DNA of 48,671 bases from positions 1-48,671 of the forward strand of contig JAQVYB010000009.1 of the NCBI GenBank assembly GCA_028708815.1, written 5' to 3'. This document shows positions 45,913-48,671 of this stretch, one piece after another; positions within the stretch are counted from its first letter, which is position 1; the number at the start of each line of letters is the position of its first letter. A program made the translations under genes and the position numbers. This DNA comes from Kiritimatiellia bacterium (GTDB taxonomy: Bacteria > Verrucomicrobiota > Kiritimatiellia > RZYC01). Below the pieces are notes generated by a model. The model had not been told where the DNA came from. It did not search any database and saw nothing but the letters and a program-made list of their open reading frames with translations.

Positions 45913-46979
45913 TGAAAAAACTTCTTCTCAAACTGCTGTTGATCCCGCTGCTCACCCTGGTTCTTTGTGAAATGGCGCTTCGCCTCTATCATCACCTGGC
46001 CCCCTCGTTCATTTTCTACGACGCCGGCTACAATCGCTATCGCGCGCGCCCGCACAGCCTCCATCACGGCTATGAATTCAATTCGCTGGGCTTCCCCGGC
46101 GATGAAATTACGCCGAAACAACCGGAGACCTTTCGGATTCTGGGCATGGGTGATTCGTTTGCCGTCGGGGTCGTGCCCTATCCCGACAACTACTACACGC
46201 TGCTGGGAGAGCACCTCGCCAAGGCCGGGGAAAAGACCGAGGTCATCAACATCGGCATCTCCGCCATCGGCGTCAAAGATTACCTGGCCCTCTTCATCAA
46301 CGAGGGCCTGAGCTTCGAACCGGACATGGTCATTCTTTCCTTTTTTGTCGGGAACGACTTCCAGGACCGAATCGAAGAGGAAGCCGACCGTCCGCTCTAC
46401 ACACACTCCTATGTGCTGACCCTGCTTCGCTTTTTTTACCGGGCCTTCAACAAAACGGACTCCCCCGGCATCCTCTATGATCACACCGAGTATTGCGATG
46501 ACTGCCCGACCTTTGACGAACCCACCTACCTGAACATCGAGTTGGACCGCAGCTATATCTGCCTGAAAGACAACGCCAAACTGCTGAACGAGCTGAAGGA
46601 AATCACCGGCTACCTGCAAACCTTTTCCGCGTTGTGCAAAGACCGCAGCATTGAATTCCTGGTCGTCCTCATTCCAGACGAACTCCAGATCAACACCGAC
46701 CTGCAAAAAAAAGTTAAAGCCGAATATTATCCCGATCTGCCCCCGGATCAATGGGTCAACGATCAACCCAACCACCTTCTGAGGGCCACGCTCGGCCCGC
46801 TCGGCATCGCCTGTTTAGATTTATATCCGGCCTTTCTCAACGCCGGGAAAACACAAACGCTGTACCGCCTGCGGGACAGCCATTGGAACCGGGCGGGCAA
46901 CCGCCTGGCTGCCGAGAGTATCGCTCAGTTTCTAAACGAAAAGAGAACCGCGCCTCCGAAGTCCGCGCCTCCGGAATAG
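45912..46979 (+). CDS. Membrane-anchored SGNH/GDSL-like hydrolase
   Basis: 355 residues. N-terminal membrane anchor (LLLKLLLIPLLTLVL), then block I ILGMGDSFAVGV with the catalytic-like Ser, FVGNDFQD as block III, and a C-terminal RDSHWNRAGN with the Asp and His pair. This is the AlgX/DltD-type pattern for moving or removing acyl groups on polysaccharides. The ATG overlaps the FkbM stop. Confidence 0.82.
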   Translation: MKKLLLKLLLIPLLTLVLCEMALRLYHHLAPSFIFYDAGYNRYRARPHSLHHGYEFNSLGFPGDEITPKQPETFRILGMGDSFAVGVVPYPDNYYTLLGEHLAKAGEKTEVINIGISAIGVKDYLALFINEGLSFEPDMVILSFFVGNDFQDRIEEEADRPLYTHSYVLTLLRFFYRAFNKTDSPGILYDHTEYCDDCPTFDEPTYLNIELDRSYICLKDNAKLLNELKEITGYLQTFSALCKDRSIEFLVVLIPDELQINTDLQKKVKAEYYPDLPPDQWVNDQPNHLLRATLGPLGIACLDLYPAFLNAGKTQTLYRLRDSHWNRAGNRLAAESIAQFLNEKRTAPPKSAPPE

Positions 46980-47002
46980 GATCTCACGATTCGGTCGCAC
47001 AT

Positions 47003-47025
47003 AAAAGCAGCACCCCGCCGCTTTT
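47003..47025 (+). terminator. Terminator after the first SGNH gene
   Basis: Stem 47003-47011 with 47017-47025 (one A/C mismatch), 5-base loop, then TTTTG. It would separate the second SGNH gene into its own transcript. Confidence 0.5.
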
Positions 47026-47069
47026 GTTACGACTTGACCCTTTTCAGGCGATTATGACACGCTCTGGAC

Positions 47070-48404
47070 ATGTCATATAAAACGAAAAAGCGTCTTGTTG
47101 GGTGTCTCATCTCCGTGTTGATCTTTGTTTTTTTGCTGGAGATCTTCAGCGCGCTACTCCTCGGCATACGCGATCACAGCTGGCCCTACTCGGCCACCTC
47201 AATAAAACTTACCGAGCACCTTTGGGCTCCCTTCATTCAGAAAGAGCAAGGCGAGACCCAACCCAAAGACGATAAAATAATTGCCCGGCACCCCTACCTG
47301 GGCTTTGTCTATAATGCCGATCGAAACACCCCGTTCAACGGACGTCAAAATACGGCCTACGGCTTTTACAGCGAGTACGACGCCGTCCTCAAACGGTCGA
47401 ATGACCAGGATTTTATTGTGGTCGTGCTGGGCGGTTCGGTGGCCACCCATCTGTGTGTCTTTGCCGACGACGTCCTGCGCAAAACACTGGAAGAATGTCC
47501 GGCACTGAAAGGGCGAACGATTCGATTTAACCCGATCTGCCAAGGCGGCTACAAACAACCCCAACAGCTTCTCGCGCTCGCCTATTACCTCAGCCTGGGT
47601 ACCGAGGTCGATATGGTGATCAATATCGATGGCGTAAACGAACTCTACATTTACTATAAAAATGCCCGAGTCTTTAATATTGATCCGTCCTTCCCGCTCC
47701 ACTGGGCAGCGGAAACAGCCCGCAATGAAAAACAACCCGCATTGCTGGATTTCGAACGACGCGTGGCCGCTGCGCGAGAACGCGAAAGCACGTTTTACAG
47801 CTGGGCGGAGAACAGCGGCTGGGTTCGCTCAGCGCTTGTCCGTTTTTTGGGCCGAACCCTGCATATCTACACCGCCAAAAGCATATCCGACATGCAGGAA
47901 AAGGTGGAAACAAGGGTCGCTCAGCAAGGACAGGAAGGAACCTTAACCTATGAGCAAACGGGTCCTGTTTATGCCGATTTTGAGAAAGACCCGGAACTGT
48001 TCGAGGAGGCATCACGGCTTTGGGAACGCTCAAACCTACTGATCGACACCCTCCTTCACGGACTGGGCATTCCCTATCTTGTGTGTATTCAGCCCAACCA
48101 GTATTTCGCCGGAACACGCGACTTGCTGCCCACAGAAAAGGAATCCGCCTATCATACGGAGTCCGAATTCTACTATCCGCTGGCCAATGGCTACACCCAT
48201 TTACTGAAAGCCAAAGACCGCTTAATGGGGCAAGGCGTTTCGGTGGCCGACTTGACCGGCATCTTCAACGGCGAACCGGAAACCATTTACGCCGATGAGT
48301 GCTGCCATTACACCCTGTTAGGCAATCAGATTCTAGCCCGTGAAGTGGGACGGGCTGCCTGCCAAACACTAATGGACGCCCACTCGATAACCGAAACCGA
48401 ATAA
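47070..48404 (+). CDS. Membrane-anchored SGNH-like protein, divergent
   Basis: 444 residues. N-terminal membrane helix (VGCLISVLIFVFLLEIFSAL). Block I reads VVVLGGSVATH, a Ser in the expected place but without the GDS pattern; NIDGVNEL stands in for block III, and ADECCHYTLLGN is a plausible Asp-His end. It is probably a distant relative of the gene before it. No clear ribosome binding site. Function may be glycan acyl transfer or esterase. Confidence 0.7.
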   Translation: MSYKTKKRLVGCLISVLIFVFLLEIFSALLLGIRDHSWPYSATSIKLTEHLWAPFIQKEQGETQPKDDKIIARHPYLGFVYNADRNTPFNGRQNTAYGFYSEYDAVLKRSNDQDFIVVVLGGSVATHLCVFADDVLRKTLEECPALKGRTIRFNPICQGGYKQPQQLLALAYYLSLGTEVDMVINIDGVNELYIYYKNARVFNIDPSFPLHWAAETARNEKQPALLDFERRVAAARERESTFYSWAENSGWVRSALVRFLGRTLHIYTAKSISDMQEKVETRVAQQGQEGTLTYEQTGPVYADFEKDPELFEEASRLWERSNLLIDTLLHGLGIPYLVCIQPNQYFAGTRDLLPTEKESAYHTESEFYYPLANGYTHLLKAKDRLMGQGVSVADLTGIFNGEPETIYADECCHYTLLGNQILAREVGRAACQTLMDAHSITETE

Positions 48405-48510
48405 CCCACGGCAGACGGCCTCGCGGGTTTCACCGACCATCGCCCACCCCGATCTGTCTTCGTCTTCTTACCCTCGGGAAAACAGCCGCGCCTGCGCGCC
48501 GACTGACCGC

Positions 48511-48671
48511 TCAGCGCCGGGCCTGCGCCTCCGAGTCCGAATCGACGGAATAGGACTCAATGATCCGATCACAGCTGGAATCATAGGAAAAGGCCGGCCC
48601 CGTCTGAAGATAGGTGCTCCCCTTTTCCCCCTCGTTCTGAATCTCGCTGTTCAGCTCATAAATGGCATGAT
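48511..48671 (-). CDS. C-terminal end of an unknown protein (runs off right edge)
   Basis: The last about 52 codons of a minus-strand gene whose start lies beyond the window. The visible part is acidic and Ser-rich (SYDSSCDRIIESYSVDSDSE) and ends in QARR. Family not recognised. It converges on the SGNH gene. Confidence 0.5.
   Translation of the reverse strand, partial: HAIYELNSEIQNEGEKGSTYLQTGPAFSYDSSCDRIIESYSVDSDSEAQARR

Overview
The window is about 48.7 kb of bacterial chromosome, moderately GC-rich. It holds some 41 supported protein-coding genes, counting two cut by the window ends, plus two gene remnants. I see no rRNA, tRNA, CRISPR array, transposase or phage gene. The best lineage clues are a Minf_1886-family protein (18606-19031), a family I know from Planctomycetes and Verrucomicrobia, a DUF2760/Hsp70 pair, and secreted proteins with FG-GAP-like repeats. 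Together they suggest the PVC superphylum, most likely Kiritimatiellota or Verrucomicrobiota. That placement is inference; no rRNA is present to confirm it.

Left third (1-21.6 kb): mostly housekeeping. A secreted-protein fragment and an A-rich repeat-like spacer precede an RlmL-type rRNA methyltransferase (minus), a compact multi-hairpin palindromic element (1891-2002), a small unknown gene and a nitronate monooxygenase/FabK-like flavoprotein (minus). Then come proB-proA-purB (plus), namZ-like DUF1343, frr and pyrH (minus), and a Bacteroidetes-style parE (plus). An unusual four-gene translationally coupled operon follows (12133-16703): PaaK-like adenylating ligase, B12-binding radical SAM, SPASM radical SAM and LpxL-like acyltransferase. 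A second coupled chain (16843-19031) encodes FmdB zinc ribbon, QueH, a one-span membrane peptide, a HIT hydrolase and the Minf_1886 protein. DUF2760 and an Hsp70-like ATPase close the block.

Middle (21.6-33.9 kb, minus strand): a spacer with two broken genes (a CorA/ZntB-like N-terminus and an XRE/HigA-like C-terminus), then nfeD-SPFH ending in a perfect 15-bp hairpin terminator. Next is a six-gene signalling operon read from 31696 down to 23771: NtrC-type regulator, coiled-coil/LysM-like protein, REC-STAS fusion, TPR membrane protein, PAS histidine kinase and a second NtrC-type regulator. rpsA, with its own perfect hairpin terminator, follows at 31979-33736.

Right third (33.9-48.7 kb): two GT39-type membrane glycosyltransferases, one with a discoidin-like C-terminal domain (minus), and a large hybrid histidine kinase with two periplasmic solute-binding domains (minus). 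The likely promoter of that kinase has a run of eight G in its spacer. On the plus strand follow a small protein plus SAM methyltransferase pair, a 65-residue Cys-rich protein, a secreted FG-GAP-like repeat protein, an FkbM methyltransferase and two membrane-anchored SGNH-like proteins. The last group looks like surface-glycan decoration. The right edge cuts a minus-strand gene.

Best candidates for something undescribed: the ligase/two radical SAM/acyltransferase operon, the REC-STAS plus double-NtrC operon, the possible slippage-tuned promoter of the hybrid kinase, and the multibranched palindrome at 1891-2002.
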